DNA of 64,000 nucleotides from Blastocystis hominis (Eukaryota > Sar > Bigyra > Opalinata > Blastocystidae), in contig NW_013171821.1 in assembly GCF_000151665.1 (NCBI RefSeq), positions 69,929-133,928 of the forward strand, read 5' to 3'. The notes beneath the pieces were generated by a model. That model saw nothing but the letters and a program-made list of their open reading frames with translations. It had not been told where the DNA came from and did no database searches. Positions 21,199 through 33,156 of this stretch are shown piece after piece. The stretch's first letter is position 1, and every line of letters starts with the position of its first letter. Made by a program: the position numbers and the translations under genes.

Positions 21199-24100
21199 TT
21201 ATAAATCTGAATACAGCGTCTGCATCGCTTCACCACGCTTTCCTTGAGCTTCTGATCCGTCTCGCTTTGCACAATCCGCATGACTCCAAAAATGATCTAC
21301 AACCCATCGCGCTCCCATGCAGGTCCAAACATTTCGAAATCGCGTGCTCAACGTATTGAAATACTCAATCTTGCGATCCAGGTTCGTTCCCACGAACAGT
21401 GGCGCACATCGCACGATATGGCTCACCGCTTCTCGCAGCGCCCTCAGCTGCTTTTCCCGCGGTATTTTCCTATCCCTCACTCGATCTCCCAACGCAGACG
21501 ACTGCTTGGCGTAGTGCAGCAAGAGCAGGCACACGCGGCTTGTGATTAAAACGGCTTCTTTGATGTCGTTTTCCCTGTTTTTCACGCCTTTCCCGCGATG
21601 CAGCTTACTTCACCGTTTCGAAAATGGCCTCGCCGTAGCGGATGGCCTCCCAGATTTCCTTCTCTTCCGTCTTTTCCTCTTCGAAGAGCACCATTTCCTG
21701 CACCACCAGCGATCGCGCCCGCATTCGCTTCTCCTCGTCTTTCTACGATTCGCGCCCCAATCAAGCAAAAAACGGCCATTTCCAGCACGCTCAAACAATA
21801 ATCCAGGATATTCCGCACTCGGGAGCACTGCTCCAATGTCCGGGAAACGAACCCGGGCTCCTTCTCCTCTGTGTTCAGCAGCACGCGAACGAACTCCAGC
21901 TGACACTCGCAGAACTCCAGCATCAACTAGAAAATACACCCGATTTCTGGAATGCACGTTCTGCTTCAGGGAGTCGTCGCACGCGGCGGAAAGGACGAAG
22001 TCCACTCCCAGATTGAGCCAGTGCAGCATTTCGTACTGCTTCTTCGCTTCTTCGCCGGACATCCCTTCCTTCTCCTGAATGTCACCTCTCTCCCTCTCTC
22101 CCACTCGCAGCGGACTCCGGAGCAGCCGAGCGAAGTTTCCCAGCACGAAGCTGGCGTTCACCGCATCATGCAGCGCGTGGAATCGTTCGTAAGCTTCGCG
22201 ATAACAGAAAACTGCGGATGCAAAATTCTGATTGGTCAGAAAGCAGCCAATCAGATCGCGCGTTTGCAAATACCGCCCAGCTTCGTTCAGAACGCTCGCG
22301 TACGCGGGCGACGACGCGGGTAGCAGCGCGAGAGCCAGTCGGAGAAGCGAGAACCGCGGGTCTGAGGGAAGAATGGCGGTGACTTGGGAATGGCTCTAAA
22401 CTCAAGATTCCCGCGGGACCCGACGTTCATGAATCGCTGCAAGGGTTCGGTGAGGCCTGTGTAATCGCGGGGGAGGGCGGGAACGTGGAAATCGGGGTGC
22501 GTGACGGCGAACTGGAAGAAATCCACGATAATTCTGGCGGCAAAAAACGCGGCGTCCTGCTGCGAATTCTGCCGTGCGGCGTGGCGCAGCAGCGTGTTCA
22601 CATCGCGGAAGAGCGTGTCCCACCTCTGCTTCTCGGTCTGCATGAAACTCCCCTCCGAAGGGCACGTTGAACAAAATGAGGGATCGCAACGCGCCGTCGA
22701 TCTTCCCGCGCAGCGTTCTCTGCAGCGCCGCGTACTTCTCCAGGCGCGACAGCAGCGAGTGCGTCGGCGACGAGGCCGCCAGCGTCTTCGCCTCCGCCTC
22801 GATGCGTTCGTCCGCCGTGTGCAGGCAGTCCAGCGCCTTCTCCACGTGCAGCGCCACCTCCTCCGCCCGCACATCGCTCCGCAGCGCGCCCGTCCCCGCG
22901 GGACTGGCCGTCGCGGAGCGGAGATGGCTGTCGGCGAGCTGCAGAAAGAGCTGGATGGAGAGGTCCGCGTAGTGGTGCGCCAGAGCCGGCTGGTCCCCGC
23001 ACAGCCGCTGCATGTCCTGGATGAAACGCCCCGGAAACGCCGACCTGGAGGAGGAGAAGCGCGTGGAGCTGCAGCTGCTGCTGCAGATGCGTGTGGTGGT
23101 CGCTGAAGGCGCCCTGGGCGATCAGCGACGCGTAGCGGATGCACATGTTCAGAGCCATCGTTCTAGACGTCAGTCCCGCGGGGAACCGCGACTTCCATTG
23201 GAGGGTCTGGCGACGCTGGGCGGCGGGCGAAGAAGCGGCGGGGTCGGAGGTGGCGGCGTGGGCGAGGCTGATGAGATGCACCGCGGGATTCCCGTCCTCT
23301 TTGACGAGCCAATAGGGACCTTCCTCGGTCAATCCGCGAAGCAAAAACGAAGTCAGGGACCGGATTTGCCGGTTCAAGTCCTCCGTGTCCAGCGACGGTT
23401 TCGACGGTTTCGACGGTTTCGACGGTTTCGACGGTTTCGACGATTGCGACGATTGCGACGTTTGCGACGTTTGCGACGAGGCGTCGGGTGGGTTGGTGGA
23501 AACGGGGATCTGGACTAAATCGGGGATGTCTTCGGTTTTGACGAGCGTGACGCTGCGCGTGAAATAGGGTCAAGATTAGGGGACTATTGCGGCGAATTGT
23601 CGGCAATGTTGTAGATCACGACTTGCTGCGCGGAGGAAATCACGCTGTTCAGGTAGAGCTTGAGCGTTTCGTCTTCGGTGAACGGGGTTTGGGCGTCGTG
23701 GAGATGCACGGCGGTGGGCTTGCAGGCGGCGTCGTGGACGACGGGGTAGTCGGTCTCGAGGATGCACTGGGAGTGAGGGGGGAGAGGGGAGGCAACGCAG
23801 TGGTCGTCGATGGACCAGAAAACGATGTGGCTCCAGCAGGAGTGGGAGGGCTTCGGGTCTGGGGGAAGGTCGGATGGATGCTCAGGGTGACTCACGGGAG
23901 CAGTGGGAGGATGAGACGAAGACGAAGACGAAGACGAAGACGAAGACGATAAGGGAGTGGGAGAGGGAGAAACGGGAGGTGGTGAGGAGGAGGAGGAGGA
24001 ATCAAAGATACTGCTGAAATTCACTGGGTCTGAACCGATTCGAGTTAGAGACAAATCAGACTCGTCCTCTGGATACTCCAAAAGATAGCGCGTTGTGTCT

Positions 24101-24591
24101 GTTAGATAATACACCGGAGAAACTCTATTATCAATACAAATCTCAACAAAAACGATCGAGAATCGAGTAGTAATTGTTGCTGCGCAGGACTTAGGAGCTC
24201 ATCACTCATCTTGTCTCCAATTAGGATTGAATTACCTATAAGCTGCACAATCTATCAAACAGACACGAATGAAATGGATTACATTCGAAATCGAATGGTT
24301 TTCGTAGAGAGCTGTATAGATATCGATAATGCTTCGTGAATTTCCAATAAAGTGAGGAGAAGAGTCGTTATAAACGTCGTGCCCAGTTTCAGATGGATTT
24401 GTCACTGCATCGGAATCTTCGATAGAACATACTCCATTTTGAATGGAGACATGATCTAGAATGTTCGACACTTCGTTCTCCCCAGAAGATTGAACAAGAT
24501 CATGAGTTGCTGGGTCGAACACGTACTGTGGCACTATAAGTGCCATATTATAGTTGTCCTCGGTTTTGTTTTCGCTTTTACAGATTTCCAT
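21199..24591 (-). CDS. Large unknown protein with Ser/Pro-rich linker and helical C-terminal half
   Basis: Not recognised. Start at 24591 (MEICKSENKTEDNYNM). A stop-containing 31-nt stretch after ...HSISN is read as an intron, because the frame then continues IVQLIGNSILIGDKMSDELL without a break. The middle carries poly-Ser and Pro tracts (about 23.9 kb) and an SKP/TSQ repeat from a 9-nt repeat at 23395-23480. The C-terminal 500 residues are Leu/Ala-rich amphipathic helices (MALNMCIRYASLIAQGAF, EVALHVEKALDCLHTADER), suggesting a solenoid. CCGCGG palindromes are frequent in 21.4-23.4 kb. TAA at 21201-21199. Several inner splice sites are unresolved. Confidence 0.6.
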
Positions 24592-24668
24592 CTCGTTATA
24601 AAAATAACCACTTATAAGGGAAAAAACAGGTTAAATAGAGTATTTTTTTGATACGGTTTACAAGAGAA

Positions 24669-26820
24669 ATGCGTCTTTATTCATATGTTTTATCTTTTGT
24701 GTTTTTTTTGTTTGTGAGTGTAGAACTCCAAATAGTAGGATTGCATCTGGACTTATAATTTTAGGCATCTAGGTGGCATCAAAATAATAAGTGTGGTTCA
24801 AACTACCACGGGTTTGAATTGTTTCACTATAGTTTTTGTGTTGCTGATACCTCTAGGATGTTACGTGTGGAGGATGCTCAACATAGTTTTTATAAAGTGA
24901 ATAATGTTTTTGAATCTGGTTTGAGAAACCAATTAGCCTCAAGAGAGGCTCCTTTTCATTTTGATATAAAATCGGATTCGGTACGGTTTGTCTATCTCTT
25001 CTATTGTATTAGGATAAGGAGTCCCATTTTATACCATCGGTTTCTTCTTTAAGTGAAAGTATTCTCGAGTCGGCCACTCCCACTGAGTCCCCTACATCGG
25101 GAATTAAAGAGTTTGGCTCTTTAAAACCCACAAGTACTCTTAATGACCTTGGCAATCCCTTTTCTCCCACTGTTTTCCCCGTCGATCAAAGAGCGGATGA
25201 ATCAAATGAGACCCGCTCAGCGACTACGCAGCCTCTTGAGGATTCCTCCAATGGTAATGAATCCATGCCCGTTTTAACATCCACCCAAGCCGCTATATTG
25301 CCTTCATTCAATGCAAAGGTTCTTTCTATTGAAGATGCTGAGTCTGTGAAAGCCGATGACGCCTATAAAACCAAAGAAAACAGTGAGTCCAGTGAATCCC
25401 GTGAATCCAACGAAGCTATGAGTGAATCTAAAGAACACAGTGAATTCAGTGAATCTAATGAATCTAAAGAAGCTATGAGTGAATCTAATGAATCCAGTGA
25501 ATTAAGTGAATCCAATGATGCTATTCAATCTGATAAGTCTAATGAGGCTAAAGAATCCAACGAAGCTATGAGTGAATCCAATGAATCGATTAAGAATGCA
25601 ATCCCGACCACTGGCTTCCCTTCCATTTCGACTTTCTCTCCTTCCAAGCCAACCGAATCCACTTCCACTGCCGAATCGTCGCCCTCTTCGTCCCCTTCCA
25701 TCCAACCCCAATCGTCGTCAACCTCCAGCCCAGTTTTGGATTTGGACGCCAGTTCGGAAGACGATTCTTTCAGCGAAAACGCAGGCTTCTTCACGCTCTA
25801 CAAGGACCGCAAACGATCCAAAAGCCGCTCGCGTATTCCAACTCTCTGCGGATCGTCGAAATACCCCTGCCTTGTCGTCATCACCCTCTCCGCCGAGCTT
25901 CCTCCCGACTCAAACGTGCGCTTCCTGTTTGTTTTGAGCATCCTAGAGAGCCATTCCGTCGAAACTCAACAACACAATTCATCTCTTATCGTTCTATCAG
26001 AAGCACGAAGCGGTTCGGGTCCTCATGTTCTCCAGACATCCTTATATCATCAACTTGTGCCGTTCCCACGACATCGTCGTCGAAAGCAACTATCGCCGCA
26101 ATCGCTACGACCTCCCCATCCTCCGCAATCTCCTGCTCTTCGCGCAGAGTTCCTTCACTTCGAAGTACTACGCGTACATCAACAGCGACGTTCTCATTTC
26201 TCCCGACGTTTTCGAAGCCCTCCGAATCACCGCGCAGCTCACGAAAAACGGAAAGCTCCGCGCTGCAGTAGGGAACAGCGCCCTCTAATCAGCAGCATTG
26301 CATCGCGGGAAGGGTGTACGATGTGTCGCTGGACGACGTGGTGCTGTCGTACGATTCGATGGAGCACGTGAAGCAATCGCTGATGGATATTCCGCGGAGA
26401 TGGGGGCTGCGGAACATCAACAGTGCCGTAGAAGAAGGGCGGGGGCTGAACTGTAGGATGTGTTCTTCTTCAGCAGAAAGTACCCTGTGGAGAGGATGCA
26501 GAGCGCAGTCGTGGGACGGAGGAAGATTGATAGCTACATTATGTATTTCACGCTTCTGAAGAAAATCCCGCTGATCGACTTGGGGAAGAGTTGGAATGCG
26601 AGGAGGAATGAGTTATGTGTAGTGACAAACTTGCACCAGGGACGCGACACATACAATCATCACTCCAGCAATCGAATTACGGATGATTTCTACTATAACG
26701 GACAGTTCTATGACGATAGAAATCAAAAGAGGGCTACGCTTACTGCGTGTGATTATAGGTTTAGTCGGGATAAAGGTGTGGGTTTAGGGAATAGGGTACA
26801 ATGGTTCGCTAACATTTGAA
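24669..26820 (+). CDS. Secretory-pathway glycosyltransferase-like protein with Ser/Glu-rich stalk
   Basis: Signal peptide or anchor MRLYSYVLSFVFFLFVSV, a 30-nt intron, then an N-terminal segment. A low-complexity stalk of SNES/SKE repeats lies around 25380-25600. The C-terminal half resembles a GT-A glycosyltransferase: YAYINSDVLISPDVFEAL places an Asp pair like a DxD region, and later blocks are VFFFSRKYP and KIPLIDLGKSWNARRNELCV. Introns lie near 24719, 24982, 25935, 26270 and 26435. TGA at 26818-26820. Enzyme class is inferred from pattern only; donor and acceptor are unknown. Confidence 0.6.
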
Positions 26821-26885
26821 GCATGTAAAAAGAAAGAGTTTAAATGGTTTTATCCGTGTTTGTGGCAACAAATACAAGTACACAC

Positions 26886-27147
26886 TTAATCTCTACAGCA
26901 GCCCATCTTGCATCCCACATAGATAGACCAGATCCAGCCAATGGCACAAACAGTCAAACAAAGTTGCAAAACACCGGCAATCAGCATTCCGGCATCGCAA
27001 CCACCCTCATTAATAACGGCACCAATAATGGTACCAATACCTAGACTTCACAAAAACAATACAAACTCTACCGGGGAAGAAAATGTTTACAATCATCAGA
27101 ATAAGACCAGTTAATTTGTTAACCTTAGGAATATCGCAAATACCCAT
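26886..27147 (-). CDS. Small Stum/SPEC3-like membrane protein
   Basis: Two exons joined by a 31-nt intron give a 75-residue protein, MGICDIPKVNKLTGLI..., with NIFFPGIGTIIGAVINEGGC, a second helix (AGVLQLCLTVCAIGWIWSIY) and a Cys-rich end (CKMGCCRD). The FPGxGTxxxG...GWIWSIxxG pattern is like the SPEC3/Stum family, whose function outside animals is unknown. TAA at 26888-26886. Confidence 0.65.
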
Positions 27148-27229
27148 AATGACAAAGATAGAAAAATAATGAGAATACTTCCCAGAAATCCAGTAAAACA
27201 ATTAATAGTTAGGGCATATATTCACAGAA

Positions 27230-27771
27230 TAGGGGGCATTCGCGCCATACGTCGAGGGCATTGCACGAAATGAACTGAGAAACTCGAATGGGGAGGCAAT
27301 GGGGAACACAGTAGTGTAGGAAGTGTTTTGAAAAAAGTTCAATGGTGATATTTGAGGAAAGATGATGAAGCCTACTATTCAAAAAGAGTTGCTACTAAGA
27401 GAAGAATAAACCAGAGGAATAATCACCGAGAATTCCAAACTTAACGTTCATACTGGAATGGGAGTTAGTTGGCGTTTAGACAGAACACGATATTATTAAA
27501 CATCGTGTTATCCACATTCTGACATTTATTCATCCAAAATAACACTGTGCCGGCAAAAAACTCAAGTTGAATGGTTTTGTCTTTCAACTTTAAATTGGAA
27601 GTTTAGTTTAGCAATGTAGACATTATTCACGAAGTAAAAGAGGGAATCGTGAACGGTTGGGAAAGCTCCCATCATGCGATATTCCCACAAATACGTATAT
27701 GGATATACAATGATATACGTAACTGGGTAAACGAATGGATCAAGAACTAGAGAACGGCGATTGATGAACAA
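27230..27771 (-). CDS. Possible AT-rich gene, unresolved
   Basis: A minus-strand frame beginning MFINRRSLVLDPFVYPV and a second open stretch (GFIIFPQISPLNFFQNTSYT... to TAA) might be exons of one gene. I could not find introns that join them cleanly. May be spurious. Confidence 0.3.
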
Positions 27772-27779
27772 TCGTCGAT

Positions 27780-29656
27780 AAGAATAGTAAATCGATATTT
27801 CGATCGACTCTACTACTTATCTTTATGCGATTTCTTCGCTTTTTGATCCAAGCGATCGACCCGAGCACAGAGTGCTATTCCGAGTTTCTCTCTATTAGAA
27901 TTTGCCAATTGCCGTGAACTCAAAAGAAAAAGTCAGCATTGTAGAGACACCTGGAATCCCAAGAACTGGGACAGGTACCTCCAAGAATATCGTCCTTTGC
28001 ATGCTATTTAATTCTTATGATTTTAAAATAGTCCGCAGAAATAAAAAAATGACCGGACAATGTCTCGTACAGATTTACTTTTCTTATCCATTCTTTATCC
28101 TCCCCTCTTTTTTAGTTATGTACACTTCCATAATAAAAATTCATCCCAAAATCCTTAGTCTTTACAATGCAATATTTCGGAGCATGCTGATTTAACCGAA
28201 TCTATTAGCATTCTACTGGATACGTTTGATAGGCTATTCCTATTTACTCCATTTCTAATTGTAATGGGCATGGTATATCCATTAGACCAGTAGACGATAT
28301 TATTCTCTATACAGTTGCTTCAATATACATCCATTGCCTTAGGTATATATTTTAAGATTCCTATATATTTCCCATCACGTTCTCTGAAAGTCTCCATTAA
28401 ATTCATCGTATTATATCAAACGTTTTGATATCTTTCACATGGTTTCCACCCATAATTATGGGATTATTCTGTTTTTCCTATATGACCATAAGGCCAATAA
28501 CCGTAGGAATACTAGGAATAATTGTATTTACAATGTTCACAATGGTAAGATTTTTCCATTTTAGTATCGTACCTTATTGTAATATCGATACTTCATCATC
28601 ATATGGTCACATAACAAAAGAGATATGGTGATTATTAACCATACTTCATACAACACTTTATACGACCATTACTCCTATGGAAATACACTATATTTTATAT
28701 TTTACTAGTTTTTCCAACCTTCTTTCTTTCAAATGTTAAAAGCATTTAAATATATAGCGGAAATTCAAAGTGCGGAAATATGTTCATACACTGTATTCAA
28801 GAATACAATCGTCCTTCCACACGTTTGGAATAAACAGTCAAACGCTAATTATTGGGACTCTCAGGTTACGACTACAACATGCAATATATGTTAATAATAC
28901 TCTCACACATGCATATCCTGAGTCGAAGAAAAATAAAACAAAAATAATTGTTAATTGCCAAATACAGAATGTAAGATTTTAACAAAACAGAAGTATTAAC
29001 ATAAAATAGTATTTATAAGTAAAGATCATTTCTCTGGTATTGTTTGATTCTGTAAATTTGTTTATCCGCATCTCAATAATCCATTCCAATCGTCCAGTAA
29101 TATTCAAATGCCAATTGTTTAAAAATAATAGTAGTATTTATTATTATTTCATTTATTGACCCTTTACTTTCATTCCATACGAATTCGCTAGCTTTCTAAA
29201 CTAGTGTGATCGACACGGCCCATTTTTGTGGTTACTAACAGAATATGTAACATCATTCGTTATTCCAGAGTTTCTCTGTTAGAATAACATAAATTCAATG
29301 TCATATGATTGATTATGTTTCTTCAGATTTGTTTATTTCAAGTGATTATAAACTTTCAATGGTGTAGTGTATCGCAGTATCTTGGATTATCTAAACAACC
29401 CAACTAAACCATCCGCATACAAACAGCAACCCACTCTCACCCTAGAATGACGTATAACAAACCCATAAATCTTTCCTGTCACATTCAGAAATCGCAGTAC
29501 ACAATGCTAACTGTCACATCTCCATAATAAGTTGTCGTATTCTAGTTCCACTATTATTCATGCTATCAAGTCAGCAATACATTTTATCATTCCTCTTCAT
29601 TACACACAACAATAGAAGCCCCTTTCATTATTTCTCAAACACAGAAAACGCTAAAA
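27780..29656. other. AT-rich, gene-poor stretch
   Basis: About 1.9 kb visibly poorer in G and C than the rest. Only short open frames without family resemblance. No tRNA, repeat array or transposon-like ends recognised. Confidence 0.6.
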
Positions 29657-30667
29657 CTACAATTTTCCCTCGATCGATTCTGAAGAAACGTTATCCGTAG
29701 GATTTTGCAACTTATAAACAATTCTCTCTGCAAGATTCTTTAGATCTTCCTTGGTCAGCTTCTCTGGATCCACATCCTTATCATAGAACTGAAGAAACAT
29801 CCTCATTTGCGACTTCAACGCATCGATGTTCAGATCTTCCGGCTCGATCGAATCCTCGGCTTCCGGACCCCAATACCCTCCATTGCTGAGGAGTTGGGAC
29901 GCTTTCGCCAATGCCTCGAAATCGGGCAGGTTCTCCACCTTCTTCCAATACGCCTCACATCGCTTGTATCGCTCCTTGGACATGTATAACTACGGTCAAG
30001 CGCGATGAACGCACACTACTCCCTTCTGGGTGCACATATCGGCCATCGTTTTGCCCTCCAAATGGTCATATTCGTGCTGGAAGACTTGAGCTTCCCATCC
30101 AGAGATCTCCTTCTCTTGGTATTTGCCGAAGCCATCGATGTAACTGATTCCGATTGTGTGGGGTCTGGCCACGAAAGCGACATTCCTTTTTCTCACCTCC
30201 ACCAACCGTAGCACATACCAGGGATCGCTGAGACAGGACTCAAATTCCCCCATGAGCTTGCGGGAACGGCTCTCGATTCGTGGATTGAAATAAGGCATCA
30301 AGGGCAATGACATGTGCTGTTCTGCTGACAGTTGTGCTAGCTATGATTGACCGAATGAGCGAACTACATGGATCAGGAACAGTGGAATAGTCTCGAATCA
30401 CAAACATGCGGATAGGTCGATAGAGCTGGGGAGCCGACACACCGAATGCGTTATTTCGGATCTATTGTGCACGTTACACAGCAATACGTACACAAGTGAA
30501 CATTGCGTTCATGGCGAAGTCTTGCATTTCATCCGATGTGGGGTCTTTAATAAGACGACATTTCTGCCGAAGCACTATTCTGTGAGATTTTTCCGATGAA
30601 GAAAACTACCCTTTTCTCCAAGGCCAGCGACCTTCAGCGCTTTCCAAGGACGTGTGGATCTGTACAT
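29657..30667 (-). CDS. PDF: Peptide deformylase, organellar type
   Basis: Removes the formyl group from initiator Met of organelle-made proteins. The three metal-site motifs are present in order: GVSAPQLYRP (normally GxGxAAxQ, here G-V-S-A-P-Q), ESCLS (EGCLS type, metal Cys) and QHEYDHLEG (HExxH). The N-terminus MYRSTRPWKALKVAGLGEKV is basic and may target the organelle. Introns near 30545, 30449, 30310 and a 30-nt one just before LYMSKERYK join the exons. The C-terminal extension of about 110 residues after the deformylase fold is not typical and contains an acidic PEDLN...DPEKLTKEDL segment. TAG at 29659-29657. Confidence 0.85.
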
Positions 30668-30768
30668 AATTGGAAAATAGATGTTCCGAGAGAAAGCGTG
30701 AAAACGATTATTCCCCACTTTTAGCGGACGGTTTCCGATTCATGATTAATTCCACAATCTAGCTATCT

Positions 30769-31152
30769 ATGGCCTCTCTTATTAGAAGCACTGCATTTTG
30801 TTTGTTAAAAGCAAGAACACTCGCTGCTCCCGTAGTCACCCGCTCGTTTGCGTTTAGAACGGTCAAGATCGAGCCCGTAGGCAGTTCTGCGTTCTATTTT
30901 AGCTGTATAGCATGCCGATAACAAGCAGCACTCGGACGCCGAGTGGAGACTGTCTCAAAGCCCTGTAATTGAAGTAAGCGAGCCCGTTATCATTTGCGAC
31001 GGAGGTAAAGGATTTTTGGTAGCTGAGCTGATTACGTAGGCTGTGGACCCATGGGCCACCCCATGCAGTACTTGCGTGTGAATGGACCGAACGGTGGTGT
31101 AAACCGCTGCCCCTACTGTGGACAGAAGTTCAAATACGTTCCCAAGCACTAA
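30769..31152 (+). CDS. NDUFS6: Complex I 13-kDa-type subunit NDUFS6
   Basis: Zinc-binding accessory subunit of NADH dehydrogenase. Targeting sequence MASLIRSTAFCLLKARTLAA is followed, after a 34-nt and a 35-nt intron, by VIICDGGCGPMGHPMQYLRV and CPYCGQKF, the family C...H...CxxC pattern. Length of about 105 aa fits. TAA at 31150-31152. Complex I is known to persist in Blastocystis organelles. Confidence 0.88.
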
Positions 31153-31368
31153 ATTGTAAGAAGTTGTGTGAATTTCATTTATCGTTCCTTATTTGTGTAA
31201 TACACTCGTTAATTTACGTTCTCTATATTCTCGAGTTTGCCAATTGGTACTGTTCAAGAATTGCGGGCGCTAGGAAATCGGAGAAACATCAAATCTATAA
31301 TATTGGGGGATATGTTACGATTTGTCCTATATAATAATACACTGCGTCATATCATATTTTCTCTGTAA

Positions 31369-33116
31369 ATGAAATCCATTCTCTTTGCGACCAGTATTAT
31401 GTGCTCTAATGTAGTCACCTATAGTCATCGCTTTGGTTCTTGCCAAAGGATGCTACGATCCGTCTACGAACGTTCCTGAGTATGTGAAGACTCCTCAGCC
31501 ATGGGAATACATGACGAACGAGGAGCTTCCCAAGAGCTATGATCCGTAAGATTCGAGTCGGTAATTGATGTTCTAGCCGTAACATTGATGGTGTTTCCTA
31601 CGTGTCTGTCTCCCGTAACCAGCACATTCCTCAGTACTGTGGATCTTGCTGGGCCTTCTCTGCTGCTTCCGCCGTGGCTGATCGTCTGCGTCTGATGACC
31701 AAGAACGCTTGGCCCACTGCTGAGCTTTCTCCTCAGATGATTGTGAACTGCGCTACCACTGCCATGGGTTGCCATGGAGGTAGTATGACCTCTGCCTACA
31801 AGCTGATGAAGGAGCGCGGTGTGCCCACTGAGGGTTGCATGCGCTACGAGGCTAAGGACATGGAGTGCACTGACATGAACATCTGCCGTGACTGCGGTCA
31901 TGACTACCCCTGCCACCCCGTGCAGAACTACACGAAGTACTTCGTGGAGGAGTACGGTTACGTGTCGGGCGAGGAGCGTATGATGAAGGAGATCTATGCT
32001 CGTGGTCCGATCACCTGCGCTCTGGACGCTACGGACGAGCTGGTGGCCTACAAGGGCGGAATCTTCGAGGACAAGACCGGTACGACCTCTCTGAACCACG
32101 CCATCTCTGTGGTGGGCTGGGGCGAAGAGGACGGCAAGAAGTACTGGATCGTGCGCAACAGCTGGGGAACCTACTGGGGAGAGAACGGCTGGTTCCGTAT
32201 TGTGCGTGGAACGAACAACCTGGGAATTGAGTCGGAGTGCACGTGGGCCGTGCCGCGCGTGCCGGAGAAGATGCGTCTGAACGACAAGATGCGCAGCCTG
32301 CACAACCGTGCCCGCTACTTCCCTCACTCCTGCGCCATCCGCAAGCAGGAGCCCGCCGTGGTGACGGAGCCTCTGCCCCACTTCTACCTGAAGAGCGAGG
32401 ATATTCCCAAGAGCTACGATATCCGCAACATCGACGGCCGCAACTACGCGACGTGGGACAAGAACCAGCACATTCCTCAGTACTGCGGATCCTGCTGGGC
32501 TCAGGGATCGACCTCGGCCATCGCCGATCGTATCAACATCATGCGCAAGGGCAAGTGGCCCACTGTGGAGCTGTCCGTGCAGGAGGTCATCAACTGCGGT
32601 AACACGGGATCGTGCAACGGAGGCTGGGACTCGGGTGTGTACCGCTACGCGCACGAGGAGGGTATTCCCGACCAGACGTGCCAGGTGTACGAGGCCAGAA
32701 ACAAGGAGTGCAACGACATGAACCGCTGCATGGACTGCCCTCCGGACCGCGATTGCTACGCGGTGAAGGACTATAAGCGCTACAAGGTGGGCGACTACGG
32801 CTACGTGTCCGGCAAGGACAAGATGAAGGCCGAGATCTTCGCGCGCGGACCCATCTCTTGCTACGTGAGCGTGTCGCAGGAGTTCTTGGACTACACGGGC
32901 GGTGTGTTCGTGGAGCACGACCACTCCATGCTGGGAGGCCACATCATCGAGGTGGCCGGATGGGGCGTCACGGAGGATGGACAGGAGTACTGGATTGGAC
33001 GCAACTCTTGGGGTGAGTACTGGGGCGAGAACGGATGGTTCCGCATCCAGACCGACAAGGACAACCTGGAGATCGAGTCGAGCTGCACTTGGGGTGTGCC
33101 CATTATTGACTTCTAA
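31369..33116 (+). CDS. Double-domain cathepsin Z (X)-type cysteine protease
   Basis: Papain-family (C1A) protease with two complete units in one frame. Signal peptide MKSILFATIIALVLA is followed by the short cathepsin Z propeptide with its Cys (KGCYDPST). Unit 1 has QHIPQYCGSCWAF, LNHAISVVGWG and RNSWG. A linker that resembles a second propeptide (HSCAIRKQEP) leads to unit 2 with QHIPQYCGSCWAQ, GGHIIEVAGWG and RNSWG. The HIP mini-loop that defines cathepsin Z and the Cys/His/Asn triad are intact in both. Two introns near the 5' end only. TAA at 33114-33116; TGTTTGTT at 33129-33136. Probably lysosomal or secreted. Confidence 0.92.
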
Positions 33117-33128
33117 GTGGTGAATGAC

Positions 33129-33136
33129 TGTTTGTT
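33129..33136 (+). terminator. TGTTTGTT 3'-end element of cathepsin gene
   Basis: Exact element; the next gene's ATG (33157) begins only 20 nt later. Confidence 0.7.
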
Positions 33137-33156
33137 AACACAATCGTTTCTTCACG

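Noticed and set aside
24232-24591. Separate 119-residue gene ending at TAA 24232
   Set aside because: Removing a 31-nt intron keeps the frame into the downstream exon (IVQLIGNSILIGDKM), so it is the first exon of the larger gene.
27902-28982. Three short plus-strand open frames in the AT-rich stretch
   Set aside because: Composition-driven; no start context, intron pattern or family similarity.
27200-29656. Possible old mobile element in the AT-rich island
   Set aside because: No reverse transcriptase, transposase, capsid or terminal-repeat signal could be seen.
31464-32942. Long minus-strand frame opposite the cathepsin gene
   Set aside because: Antisense shadow of a strongly biased coding sequence; low-complexity His/Val/Leu product.
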